From assembly GCA_964566545.1 (NCBI GenBank), contig CAZMIX010000009.1, forward strand, positions 1 through 58,255: DNA of 58,255 bases, in the 5' to 3' direction. Below are positions 44,277 through 53,155 of this stretch, one piece after another. Every line of letters begins with the position of its first letter. Positions within the stretch are counted from its first letter, which is position 1. The notes under the pieces are model-generated. The model ran no database searches and was not told where the DNA came from. It was given only the letters and a program-made list of their open reading frames with translations. The position numbers were made by a program, and so were the translations under genes. The DNA comes from JAEYFP01 sp964566545. GTDB lineage: Bacteria > Bacillota > Clostridia > Lachnospirales > Lachnospiraceae.

Positions 44277-46397
44277 GTGGAAAAAATCGATTTGAAAAAT
44301 CCGAAATACTATTATAACAGAGAGTTAAGCTGGCTTTTATTTAACGAGCGGGTGCTCGGGGAGGCCAGGGATAAAACAAACCCGTTGTTCGAGCGTATAA
44401 AATTTTTGAGCATCACTGCGTCCAATTTGGATGAGTTTTTTATGATTCGGGTTGCTTCTTTAAAGGATATGGTTAATGTGGGCTATCAGGGAGTCGATCT
44501 TGCCGGTTTGACACCTGAAATGCAGCTAAAAAAGCTGAATAAAGCGACTCATGAACTTGTAAATTTACAGTATTCTACATACAACCGCTCTTTACTTCCT
44601 CTTATGGAGCAGGAGAGAATTTTGTTTATGTCGGCTCACGAGGAGCTGACGAAAGAGCAGTCCGTCTATGTGGATCGCTATTTCGAAGAAAATGTATATC
44701 CGGTGCTGACGCCGATGGCGGTTGACTCGTCTCGCCCTTTTCCGCTGATTCGCAACAAGACGCTTAATATTGGAGCATTGCTTGTGAAAAAGGGAAGCAT
44801 AGATGAACCGGAGTTTGCGACGGTGCAGGTGCCTGCCGTGCTGCCGCGCATTGTAAGGGTGCCGGGTTTGGAAGGTCAGACAACGCTGCTCCTTTTGGAG
44901 GAAATTATCGAGCGAAATATTCATAAGCTGTTTTTAAACTATGATGTGGTTTGTGCGCATCCGTTCCGTATTATGCGGAATGCGGATCTGACGATTGACG
45001 AGGATGAGGCGGCCGATCTGCTGAAGGAAATCGAGCGGCAATTAAAAAAGCGCCAGTGGGGAGAAGTCATTCGTTTGGAGGTTGCTGACGATATTGATAC
45101 GCATCTTCTAAAAATCCTGCGTAAAGAGCTTGATATCGGCGACGAAGAGCTTTACCGCATTAACGGACCGCTTGACTTGACATTTCTGATGAAAATGTAT
45201 GGCATGGAGGGTTTTGACCATTTAAAGAAGCTGCCCTATATTCCGCAGCCGATTGGAGAGCTTATTTCTGATCAGGATATTTTTGCACAGATTCGCAGAC
45301 AGGATATCCTTTTGCACCATCCCTACCAAACATTTCAGCCAATCGTTGATTTTATCAGGCAGGCAGCAAAGGATCCCGATGTGCTTGCGATTAAGCAGAC
45401 GTTATACCGTGTCAGCGGTAATTCGCCGATTATTGCGGCGCTTGCGCTTGCTGCGGAGAACGGCAAGCAGGTATCGGTGCTTGTGGAGCTGAAAGCCAGA
45501 TTTGACGAGGAAAATAATATTGTATGGGCGAAGATGCTGGAGAAAGCGGGCTGCCATGTTATTTACGGGCTTGTTGGATTGAAGACGCACAGCAAGATTA
45601 CGCTCGTTGTCAGGCGGGAAGAGGATGGCATTCGCCGTTACGTCCATCTTGGTACGGGCAATTACAATGATGCGACGGCAAAGCTTTATACCGACATCGG
45701 CCTTTTGACGTGCGCCGAGCCGGTCGGTGAGGACGCAACGGCTGTATTCAACATGCTTTCCGGCTATTCGGAGCCCGTTTCCTGGAACAGGTTGTCTTTG
45801 GCGCCGCTGTGGCTGAAGGATCGCTTTTTGGAGCTGATTATACGGGAGAAAAACAACGCACTGCAGAAAAAGCCGGCAAGGATCATTGCAAAGGTTAATT
45901 CTCTCTGTGATACGGATATTATGGAGGCGCTTTATGAGGCATCGATGGCGGGCGTTCGGATCGATTTGATCGTACGAGGCATTTGCTGTATTAAGGTAGG
46001 GCTTCCTGGAATCAGCGAGAACATCAGTGTTCGTTCGATTGTCGGTAATTTTTTAGAGCATAGCCGCATGTTCTATTTTGAAAACGCGGGACGATCTGAA
46101 GTTTACTGCAGCTCTGCGGACTGGATGCCGAGAAATCTGGAGCGGCGCGTGGAAATTCTGTTTCCTGTTGAAGCAGAACGTTTGAAGGCGAAGATGTATC
46201 ACATTTTAGAGGTGATGCTTGGAGATAATGTCAAAGCAAATATTATGCAGCCGGACGGCAGATACGAGAAAATTGATAAGCGTGGCAAGGTGCTTGTGAA
46301 CTGTCAGGAAACGTTTTGTGAGGAGGCTGTTGGGGAAGCGGTGCAAAAAAAAGAGACGGGTAATGGACGGGTATTCATCCCGGAGGAGGCGATATGA
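44277..46397 (+). CDS. ppk1: Polyphosphate kinase 1
   Basis: A 706-residue enzyme that polymerises ATP gamma-phosphate into polyphosphate. The N-terminal RELSWLLFNERVLGEA motif, the phosphohistidine region GLKTHSKITLVVRRE, and HLGTGNYND are present. The start is GTG 44277 after GGAGGCTGC. It pairs with ppx just upstream, so one transcript carries both the synthetic and degrading enzyme. It overlaps maf by 4 bases. Confidence 0.96.
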   Translation: MEKIDLKNPKYYYNRELSWLLFNERVLGEARDKTNPLFERIKFLSITASNLDEFFMIRVASLKDMVNVGYQGVDLAGLTPEMQLKKLNKATHELVNLQYSTYNRSLLPLMEQERILFMSAHEELTKEQSVYVDRYFEENVYPVLTPMAVDSSRPFPLIRNKTLNIGALLVKKGSIDEPEFATVQVPAVLPRIVRVPGLEGQTTLLLLEEIIERNIHKLFLNYDVVCAHPFRIMRNADLTIDEDEAADLLKEIERQLKKRQWGEVIRLEVADDIDTHLLKILRKELDIGDEELYRINGPLDLTFLMKMYGMEGFDHLKKLPYIPQPIGELISDQDIFAQIRRQDILLHHPYQTFQPIVDFIRQAAKDPDVLAIKQTLYRVSGNSPIIAALALAAENGKQVSVLVELKARFDEENNIVWAKMLEKAGCHVIYGLVGLKTHSKITLVVRREEDGIRRYVHLGTGNYNDATAKLYTDIGLLTCAEPVGEDATAVFNMLSGYSEPVSWNRLSLAPLWLKDRFLELIIREKNNALQKKPARIIAKVNSLCDTDIMEALYEASMAGVRIDLIVRGICCIKVGLPGISENISVRSIVGNFLEHSRMFYFENAGRSEVYCSSADWMPRNLERRVEILFPVEAERLKAKMYHILEVMLGDNVKANIMQPDGRYEKIDKRGKVLVNCQETFCEEAVGEAVQKKETGNGRVFIPEEAI

Positions 46398-47023
46398 AGA
46401 CAATTATTTTAGCATCAGGTTCCCCGCGCCGAAAGGATATTTTAGAGCAGGCAGGTATTGCTTTTACAGTTTGCGTCAGCGATAAGGAAGAAAACATCAC
46501 GAAGGAAGTACCGCAGGAAGCGGTGGAGGAGCTGTCGCGCATGAAGGCGTTGGATATTAAGGAGCAGCTCACAAACCAAAAGGATTATCTCATCATCGGT
46601 GCAGATACGATTGTGGCTTTTCAGGGAATGAAGTTCGGAAAGCCGAAAGATGCGGCGGATGCAAGGCGGATGTTGAAGCTTCTGCAGGGAAATACGCATC
46701 AGGTCTATACAGGGGTAACGTTTGTCTATGATGAGGGAAGTTCTGCTGAAGAGGGGTCATTTACGGATGGGCTGAGAAAGCGGGAACCGGCGCATATTCA
46801 TACGTTTTATGCGGTGACAGATGTCGTGATGGTTCCGATGACCGACGCTGAAATTGAAGCATATGTCCAAACCGGCGAGCCGATGGATAAGGCGGGAGCT
46901 TATGCCATTCAGGGGCGGTGTGCTGTCTATATTAAGGAAATACACGGAGAATATAATAATGTTGTCGGGTTTCCGATAGCAAAGACAATGAAAGAGATAA
47001 AGGAACTGGGAATAATATTATGA
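46394..47023 (+). CDS. maf: Maf-like nucleotide pyrophosphatase
   Basis: A 209-residue Maf/Ham1-fold enzyme that hydrolyses dTTP, UTP or modified nucleotides to monophosphates and is linked to septum control. It has LASGSPRRKDILEQAGI at the start, IIGADTIVAF near 75 and the GAYAIQGR motif near 166. A Glu/Ser-rich insertion of about 15 residues (near 118-133) is larger than usual. It overlaps ppk (ATGA) and the following HAD gene. Confidence 0.93.
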   Translation: MKTIILASGSPRRKDILEQAGIAFTVCVSDKEENITKEVPQEAVEELSRMKALDIKEQLTNQKDYLIIGADTIVAFQGMKFGKPKDAADARRMLKLLQGNTHQVYTGVTFVYDEGSSAEEGSFTDGLRKREPAHIHTFYAVTDVVMVPMTDAEIEAYVQTGEPMDKAGAYAIQGRCAVYIKEIHGEYNNVVGFPIAKTMKEIKELGIIL

Positions 47024-48510
47024 TGAAAGCAGTTATTTTTGATTTGGACGGGACGCTGTCCGACTCCTTGGAGTCAATCGCCTACAGCGCTAATCTTGCA
47101 CTTCGGGCGATTGGGATGCCGCCCTATGAGACAGAACGTTATAAGCAATTTGTCGGTGACGGAGCGCGCGAGCTTGTGAGAAGGATGCTTTATCATAACG
47201 GCGATACGGAATATACGCGTTATGAGGAACTGCGAGGGAAATACAGGGAGTATTTCCGGGAATTTTGTATGTACCGGGTACATCCTTATGAGGGTTTGCC
47301 TGCGGTACTTCTTAAATTGAAAAGAAAAGGCGTGATTTTGGCTGTCCTCTCCAACAAGCCGCACAAACAGGCAGTGGAGGTTGTAGAGGATTTGTTTGGA
47401 ACGGAGCTTTTTTCGATAATACAAGGACAGTCTGACAATTTAGAACGCAAGCCGAGCCCGGAGGGCGCGTTTTATATCGCACGATCGCTTGGCGTGGAGC
47501 CTTCGGAATGCGTGTATGTCGGGGATACCGATACGGATATGAAAACGGGCAAGTCGGCGGGGATGTATACGGTGGGTGTACTCTGGGGCTTTCGTGAGAG
47601 GCAGGAGCTGGAGGAAAATCATGCGGACGAAATTATTGAGATGCCGGATCGCCTGCTCAAAATTGTGGAGCGGGACGGTTCTGAAATGGCGGCGGATAAC
47701 ACCTGCGAGGGAAAAGAGAGCGGCATCCGACTTGTGGCAACGGATGTGGACGGAACGCTTGTGAAGGACAGCAGCAATGAGGTATACCCGGAAATCATCG
47801 AGGCGGTGCGAAAGCTTCGTAAGAAGGATATTTTGTTTGTCGTGGCGAGCGGCAGGCAGTATTACAGCCTCGTAAAGCTGTTTAACGAGGTGCGGGAGGA
47901 TATGATCTTTATTGCGGAGAACGGCGCGCATATCAGGTGCAGGGATACGGATATCTCGGTCGTACCAATGGATCCTGAGATTGCACGTGAGCTTATTTTG
48001 GAATCCAGACGATTTCCGGGTGTGGACGTTATTGTTTCCACGGCCAAGGGAGCTTATTTGGAGTCGAAAAATCAGGAGTTTCTGGATTTGATTACCTACG
48101 GCTATCAAAATAAATTTACTCTTGTGGAAGATATTTTAAAAGAAGATATTGACATCATAAAGGTTGCTTTATATCATAAAGATAGTATTAGGGAAATCGG
48201 AGAGAACATCCTTGTTCCGAAATGGAAAGATCTGTGTAAGGCCTGTATGGCAGGAGAAGAGTGGGTGGACTTCATGGATGCTTCCGTTGATAAGGGAAAT
48301 GCTCTTAAGACAATTCAGGATTTCTTTCATATTTCCAGAAAGGAAACAATGGTATTCGGCGATAACGGCAATGATGTGGGGATGCTAAAGAGAGCGGAGG
48401 AAAGCTATGTCGTTTCCAATGCGCGTGATGACGTAAAGTGTCATGCAAAACATCTCTGTGCTCCTTACAGTGAAAAAGGGGTTTACAGAGAACTTCAAAC
48501 TTTATTTTAG
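47020..48510 (+). CDS. HAD-HAD fusion: phosphoglycolate-phosphatase-like plus Cof-like
   Basis: A 496-residue protein with two complete HAD phosphatase domains. Residues 1-218 match the Gph/PGP type: VIFDLDGTLSDS, VLSNKPHK, and VYVGDTDTDMK. Residues about 236-496 match the Cof/HAD-IIB type: VATDVDGTLVKD, VVASGRQ, and VFGDNGNDVGML. The reading frame is continuous across the 18-residue linker. Each half has its own nucleophile Asp. Fusion is unusual, as these are normally separate enzymes. It overlaps maf by ATGA. Substrates are unknown. Confidence 0.9.
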   Translation: MMKAVIFDLDGTLSDSLESIAYSANLALRAIGMPPYETERYKQFVGDGARELVRRMLYHNGDTEYTRYEELRGKYREYFREFCMYRVHPYEGLPAVLLKLKRKGVILAVLSNKPHKQAVEVVEDLFGTELFSIIQGQSDNLERKPSPEGAFYIARSLGVEPSECVYVGDTDTDMKTGKSAGMYTVGVLWGFRERQELEENHADEIIEMPDRLLKIVERDGSEMAADNTCEGKESGIRLVATDVDGTLVKDSSNEVYPEIIEAVRKLRKKDILFVVASGRQYYSLVKLFNEVREDMIFIAENGAHIRCRDTDISVVPMDPEIARELILESRRFPGVDVIVSTAKGAYLESKNQEFLDLITYGYQNKFTLVEDILKEDIDIIKVALYHKDSIREIGENILVPKWKDLCKACMAGEEWVDFMDASVDKGNALKTIQDFFHISRKETMVFGDNGNDVGMLKRAEESYVVSNARDDVKCHAKHLCAPYSEKGVYRELQTLF

Positions 48511-48521
48511 GAGGAATTAGT

Positions 48522-48794
48522 ATGCAGGAACAGCAGGAATATGATGACGAGGTATTGCGGACTTTCTTGAAAAATCAGAGCCAGTTGTTTGATGAGGATG
48601 TGGCGGAGACGCTGGAGGAGGCAGAGGCATTTTTAGAGGATTGTATGGCGGTTGTCGTCGATTCGCTGGACGAAGTACGAGAATATTTTGAAGAAATTGG
48701 TGCGGACATTGACGGTATGGATCCGGAAGAGTTGGAGGATACCAGTGAAGTATTCAAAATTCCCGACGGCCGCTATTTGATTGTAGAAGGATAG
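48522..48794 (+). CDS. Small acidic protein of unknown function
   Basis: A 90-residue protein in which about a third of residues are Asp or Glu. Helical segments (about 8-60) are followed by PEELEDTSEVFKIPDGRYLIVEG. It has no Cys pairs, signal or membrane helix. AGGAGG precedes the ATG, and it follows the HAD fusion by 11 bases, so it ends the polyphosphate-region operon. I do not recognise a characterised family. Confidence 0.7.
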   Translation: MQEQQEYDDEVLRTFLKNQSQLFDEDVAETLEEAEAFLEDCMAVVVDSLDEVREYFEEIGADIDGMDPEELEDTSEVFKIPDGRYLIVEG

Positions 48795-48871
48795 CCGGAG
48801 CAGACTCATAAAATTTTGCTTATGAATTATTTACCTGATAAAGTGTTTCAATAAAATTACAATTGACTACT

Positions 48872-48914
48872 AAATCGCTTCGCGGACCCTGCACCGGCGG
48901 AGCGATTTTGGTTA
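48872..48914 (+). terminator. Terminator of the ppx-ppk region operon
   Basis: A 12 bp stem with one G:T pair (48872-48883 with 48897-48908) is followed by a short T stretch, 78 bases after the last gene. Confidence 0.6.
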
Positions 48915-48951
48915 TAAAAATATATTATTGCCGGCATGACGGCGGGCGCCG

Positions 48952-49785
48952 TCAAGGGCTGATAAAATGCGATAACACGAATTTTTCTACGATTTCGGCG
49001 ATACCGTCGTGGTCGTTGTCGCGCTCGGTGATGTAGTCGGCGTACTGTTTTGCGGAGGCGGTGCCGTTCTGCATGACGACGCCGATCCCGGCGGCATCGA
49101 TCATCGTGATATCATTTTCTTCATCGCCGGCAGCGATCGCGTTTTCGATCGGGATGTGGAAGTATTCGCAAAGAAACCGGACGGCGCAGCCTTTTGTCGA
49201 GGACAGGTTGGCGTATTCTAATAAAATATCGCTGGAAAAGGTGCTGGACAGCCTTTCATCTGCCCATGGAGCCAGGCGGTCGCGGAATGCGGCAAGCTGT
49301 TCCCTTCCATTAAGGGAGATGACAATAAGTTTGATCGGTTCCTCATCAAGTGCGGACAGCACGTCGTCCACGACGAGACCGGGCATGCCGATATGCTTCG
49401 TATAGTGATCGAGCGCGTCGGTCTGATGCTCGGATACGACATGCGTGCGGGAATAGGTATGGCAGTGCAGCCCCTCCTTTGCCGCTTCGTCGAACAGATG
49501 CCTGACATAGGGAAGTGGAACAGTATATTTCTGTATTGTTTTCTTTTCATAGCAGTCGTAAATCAGCCCGCCGTTGTAGCTGGCGATATAAAAACCGGGC
49601 GTGATAAAGCCGTACTCCTGCGCGATGCGGATGGCGCTCTGGATCGGCCTTCCTGTCGCAATTACGAATTTATGTCCTTCAGCCGTCATTTTCCTGATGG
49701 CATCAAGGTTTGTTTGGCTGATCTCCTTTTGTGAATTTAATAAGGTTCCGTCCAGGTCCGAGAACAGTATTTTTTTATCTGTCAT
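48952..49785 (-). CDS. Cof-type HAD-IIB phosphatase
   Basis: A 277-residue sugar-phosphate or flavin-phosphate phosphatase. It has FSDLDGTLLNS at the start, VIATGRP near residue 41 and IAAGDEENDITMI near 218. It is the last gene of the ABC-F/PHP/HAD minus operon, 13 bases after the PHP gene. AGGAGC precedes the start. It resembles the C-terminal half of the HAD fusion at 47020-48510; the two may be distant paralogues. Confidence 0.93.
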   Translation of the reverse strand: MTDKKILFSDLDGTLLNSQKEISQTNLDAIRKMTAEGHKFVIATGRPIQSAIRIAQEYGFITPGFYIASYNGGLIYDCYEKKTIQKYTVPLPYVRHLFDEAAKEGLHCHTYSRTHVVSEHQTDALDHYTKHIGMPGLVVDDVLSALDEEPIKLIVISLNGREQLAAFRDRLAPWADERLSSTFSSDILLEYANLSSTKGCAVRFLCEYFHIPIENAIAAGDEENDITMIDAAGIGVVMQNGTASAKQYADYITERDNDHDGIAEIVEKFVLSHFISP

Positions 49786-49798
49786 AGGTGTGTGCTCC

Positions 49799-50647
49799 TT
49801 ATGGAATAGAGGTGTCTAAGAGCGATTTTAAATGTGTAAGCACCGACTCGTCGATATAGAGGCTACCGTAGCCGACACCCAAGTCGGTTTTTGGCTTTGT
49901 CGTGCCGTGAAAATCAGAACCACCCGAGATGGCGAGGCCGAATTTTGCGGCGATTTCTTTCATTTCCCTCTGTTCAGTCGAGGAGTAGGTCGTATATTTG
50001 GCTTCAATACCGTCAAGTCCCGCGGCCTTTAACCGTTCCACGAGAATTTCCAGCCTCGCGCGGCTCATGCGGTACAGGGGTGGGTGAGCCAGGATCGAAA
50101 GCCCGCCTGCCGATTTGATAAAGCTTACCGCCTGCTCGGGCGTATTTTTTTCCCGTGGAACAAAGCAGGGACTATGATCGCCGATAAAACGGTCAAACGC
50201 CTCCTGCATATTTTTAATATAGCCTTTTTTGAGCATATATTTCGCATAAAGCCCGCGCGTGATGACCGCGCCCGGAAATTCGTATTTCAATTCCTCGAGT
50301 GTGATGTCAATGCCGTACGTTTTAAGCTTTTCACACATTTTTTCATTGCGCAGCTCCCTGCTGTTTTGGAATTCCTTTAGGTAGTCAGCAAATCCGGGAG
50401 CATTTTGATTTACATAAAGGCCGACGATGTGGATATCGCGGCCTTCATATTCGGTGGACAGCTCGACGCCGGGGATGACCTCAAGCGGCTTTCCCTTTGC
50501 ATGGGAGACAGCCTCATCGATGCCGGCCGTCGTATCATGGTCGGTCAGCGCAAAGGCGGTTAGCCCCTTTTCAAGGGCATAGTCTACAAGCTCCCGGGGT
50601 GTGTAGGAACCATCCGATTTGTTGGAATGTACGTGTAAATCTACCAT
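49799..50647 (-). CDS. PHP-domain phosphoesterase
   Basis: A 282-residue metal-dependent phosphoesterase. It has DLHVHSNKSDGSYTP at the start, ALTDHDT near 35, ILAHPPL near 193 and the C-terminal GGSDFHG near 247. It resembles the RNase AM/TrpH (YciV) group, which hydrolyses 3',5'-nucleotide diphosphates or trims RNA 5' ends. It lies between the ABC-F and Cof genes, with short spacers. Confidence 0.9.
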   Translation of the reverse strand: MVDLHVHSNKSDGSYTPRELVDYALEKGLTAFALTDHDTTAGIDEAVSHAKGKPLEVIPGVELSTEYEGRDIHIVGLYVNQNAPGFADYLKEFQNSRELRNEKMCEKLKTYGIDITLEELKYEFPGAVITRGLYAKYMLKKGYIKNMQEAFDRFIGDHSPCFVPREKNTPEQAVSFIKSAGGLSILAHPPLYRMSRARLEILVERLKAAGLDGIEAKYTTYSSTEQREMKEIAAKFGLAISGGSDFHGTTKPKTDLGVGYGSLYIDESVLTHLKSLLDTSIP

Positions 50648-50670
50648 GAAATTCTCCGTTTTGACGACAA

Positions 50671-52308
50671 TTAGTTGTCGTCCTCTTCCTTGTTGGCCGT
50701 ATAGATAAAACGCTTTCTCGCCAACTCGTCGCTTTCCAGATATTCGTCGTAGGTCGTGATCTTATCGATCAGCGCTCCATCCGGCATAATTTCCATAATA
50801 CGGTTCGCTGTTGTCTGCACAAACTGGTGGTCATGAGACGAAAACAGAATGACACCGGAAAATTTAATTAAGCCGTTATTGAGCGCCGTAATGGACTCCA
50901 TGTCCAGATGGTTTGTCGGTTCGTCGAGAATCAGAACGTTCGCACCGGAAATCATCATTTTAGAAAGCAAGCAGCGCACCTTTTCACCGCCGGAAAGAAT
51001 TTTTACTTTCTTAACGCCGTCCTCGCCCGGAAATAGCATTCTTCCGAGAAAGCCACGGACATACGTGACATCCTTGATCGGAGAGTAGCCGGTCAGCCAA
51101 TCGGAGATCGTCAAGTCATTATTAAATTCCTCCGTGCTGTCCTTCGGGAAATAAGTCTGCGATGTCGTAACGCCCCATTTGAACGTTCCTTCGTCCGGTT
51201 CCATTTCGCCTGTTAATATCTTAAAAAGAACTGTTTTTGCAAGCTCATTGCCGCCGACAAATGCAACCTTGTCCTCATGATTGAGGATAAAGGAAAGGTT
51301 GTCAAGTATTTTTACCCCGTCGATTGTCTTGGAAATTCCTTCCATAATAAGTACTTCGTTGCCGATTTCCCGTTCGGGGCGAAAATCAATATAAGGATAT
51401 TTTCTGCCGGACGGCTTAATATCATCCAGCTCAATTTTTTCCAATGCGCGCTTTCTGGAGGTTGCCTGTTTGGATTTGGAAGCGTTTGCGGAGAAGCGGG
51501 AGATAAATTCCTGCAGCTCTTTGATTTTTTCTTCCTTTTTCTTATTGGCTTCCTTCATCTGTTTGACAAGAAGCTGACTGGATTCGTACCAAAAATCGTA
51601 GTTTCCGGCATAAAGCTGGATTTTACCGTAGTCAATATCCGCAATATGCGTACATACTTTATTTAAGAAATAACGGTCGTGGGATACAACGATGACTGTG
51701 TTTTCAAAATTTATTAAAAATTCCTCAAGCCATGCGATTGCATCCAGATCGAGGTGGTTGGTCGGCTCGTCTAACAGCAGGATGTCAGGATTGCCAAAAA
51801 GCGCTTTCGCGAGAAGTACCTTAACTTTCTGGCTGCCGTTTAAATCCTTCATGATGGAGTAATGAAGTCCAGTATCGATACCGAGTCCATTCAACAGCAT
51901 GGCGGCGTTGGATTCGGCCTCCCAGCCATCCATCTCGGCGAATTCCGCCTCCAGCTCACTTGCACGAATCCCATCCTCATCGGAAAAGTCCTCCTTCGCG
52001 TAGATCGCGTCCTTTTCCTTCATAATTTTATAAAGGCGTTCATTTCCGGTGATGACCGTATCCATGACCGAATATTCATCATATTTAAAATGATCCTGTT
52101 CGAGTACGGATAGCCGTTGTCCCGGGGTGATTGCGATATCGCCGTTTGTCGTATCGAGATGTCCCGACAATATTTTTAGGAAGGTGGATTTTCCGGCGCC
52201 GTTTGCTCCGATCAGTCCGTAGCAGTTCCCTTCCGTGAATTTGATGTTGACGTCCTCAAATAAAGCTTTTTTTCCTAACCGAAGTGTTACATTGTTTGCG
52301 CTGATCAT
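50671..52308 (-). CDS. ABC-F family ATPase (YkpA/YbiT-like)
   Basis: A 545-residue protein with two ABC ATPase domains and no membrane part, of the group that acts on ribosomes. Domain 1 has Walker A GANGAGKST near 34 and LDEPTNHLD near 181; its signature is LNGSQKVKV instead of LSGGQ. The linker (about 240-300) is charged and helical. Domain 2 has an intact LSGGEKVR and LDEPTNHLD but a degenerate Walker A (GGNELAKT). Its start has AGGAGA nearby. First gene of a three-gene operon. Confidence 0.93.
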   Translation of the reverse strand: MISANNVTLRLGKKALFEDVNIKFTEGNCYGLIGANGAGKSTFLKILSGHLDTTNGDIAITPGQRLSVLEQDHFKYDEYSVMDTVITGNERLYKIMKEKDAIYAKEDFSDEDGIRASELEAEFAEMDGWEAESNAAMLLNGLGIDTGLHYSIMKDLNGSQKVKVLLAKALFGNPDILLLDEPTNHLDLDAIAWLEEFLINFENTVIVVSHDRYFLNKVCTHIADIDYGKIQLYAGNYDFWYESSQLLVKQMKEANKKKEEKIKELQEFISRFSANASKSKQATSRKRALEKIELDDIKPSGRKYPYIDFRPEREIGNEVLIMEGISKTIDGVKILDNLSFILNHEDKVAFVGGNELAKTVLFKILTGEMEPDEGTFKWGVTTSQTYFPKDSTEEFNNDLTISDWLTGYSPIKDVTYVRGFLGRMLFPGEDGVKKVKILSGGEKVRCLLSKMMISGANVLILDEPTNHLDMESITALNNGLIKFSGVILFSSHDHQFVQTTANRIMEIMPDGALIDKITTYDEYLESDELARKRFIYTANKEEDDN

Positions 52309-52489
52309 GAAAATTCTCCTATATACATGTATTCATTGAAATAATTGTTTTTAGCCACGGTTCTAATTATACGGGAAAATCGTGAAAAAGCAAGAGGGGA
52401 AATGAGAGAGGTGTTCCGTTGAACTGTTTATGTAGCGGGAAGCCGTCATAAGCTTCCCTTTATCACGCAATGGAAAGTCAATTTGTTGT

Positions 52490-52738
52490 TCAGCCTTGTG
52501 TCAAAATGGACTTCACATGCTCCACTTCCTGCGCGCTTGCCTTTGCGGCAGGCACATAGTAGCTTTTTTCGCGTGCAACCTGATAAAGCTTTTCCTGTGA
52601 CATTTCACATTCGTTGCGTATTTTTTTCAGAGATTGCTTCAGTTCTTTGTTTTCGGTCTGCGGTATCATATCACCGAACATTTTCAATTCTCCGTTTACG
52701 CCGACAAGCGCGTCGGCAACCATCGTTTTTTCGTTCAT
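52490..52738 (-). CDS. CotF-like spore coat protein
   Basis: An 82-residue helical protein resembling the CotF-type ferritin-like coat domain (NEKTMVADALVGVNGELKMFG, then QEKLYQVAREKSYYVPAAKA). It has AAAGGAA upstream and follows the related 60-residue gene by 27 bases. A spore-forming lifestyle is suggested but not proven by this alone. Confidence 0.7.
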   Translation of the reverse strand: MNEKTMVADALVGVNGELKMFGDMIPQTENKELKQSLKKIRNECEMSQEKLYQVAREKSYYVPAAKASAQEVEHVKSILTQG

Positions 52739-52765
52739 GAGCGGATTCCTTTCTTTTTTCTCAAA

Positions 52766-52948
52766 TTATAAAAATTTCATCAGATCCTGTTTATTCTTCA
52801 TGGCAGACTCGGCTGCATCCTGGAAGAGCTGTTTGATTTCGGTATCCTGTGTCTGTGATGCATAATCCTGCATTTTGCAGTGGGTAGTGCTGTAGCCGCC
52901 AATTAAGTGACGCAGATTCTGTAAATCCAAAACTGAAATATCCGGCAT
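52766..52948 (-). CDS. Small CotF-like helical protein
   Basis: A 60-residue protein beginning MPDISVLDLQNLRHLIGGYSTTHCKM, with a second helix QLFQDAAESAMKNKQDLMKFL. It resembles half of a CotF/ferritin-like coat domain. The start at 52948 has AAAGGAGG 7 bases upstream; the longer frame from 52996 begins in the upstream hairpin. Read with the CotF-like gene just downstream, so the two may form a heteromeric four-helix unit. Confidence 0.72.
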   Translation of the reverse strand: MPDISVLDLQNLRHLIGGYSTTHCKMQDYASQTQDTEIKQLFQDAAESAMKNKQDLMKFL

Positions 52949-52993
52949 GTTGTGACCTCCTTTTACTTGTTGATAGATAGTATGACGCTCATT

Positions 52994-53029
52994 CATGCGC
53001 CTGACCAGACTTTTTTGATCGGGCGCATG
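52994..53029 (-). promoter_or_regulatory. Hairpin in the 5' region of the CotF-like pair
   Basis: CATGCGCC (52994-53001) pairs with GGCGCATG (53022-53029), a perfect 8 bp stem extended by weaker pairs. It sits 46 bases before the start codon of the 60-residue gene. Its role is unknown: it may be an RNA structure or an operator. Confidence 0.4.
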
Positions 53030-53155
53030 GATGAATGCTGTAAGTAGTATATCCGGTTTTTCAATTTTTATTAGTTTTACGAGTATTTTTTAAATTTTTT
53101 ATTATAAATTAAACGGTCGACGATTAATTATAAGCATATAAAATAGAAGCTTCGG

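Noticed and set aside
47440..48108. A 222-codon minus-strand frame inside the HAD fusion
   Set aside because: Opposite a clearly coding gene, with composition typical of an antisense shadow.
52437..52458. A 7 bp GGGAAGC/GCTTCCC hairpin between the ABC-F and CotF-like genes
   Set aside because: It lacks a T run in the useful minus-strand direction, so it is not called a terminator.
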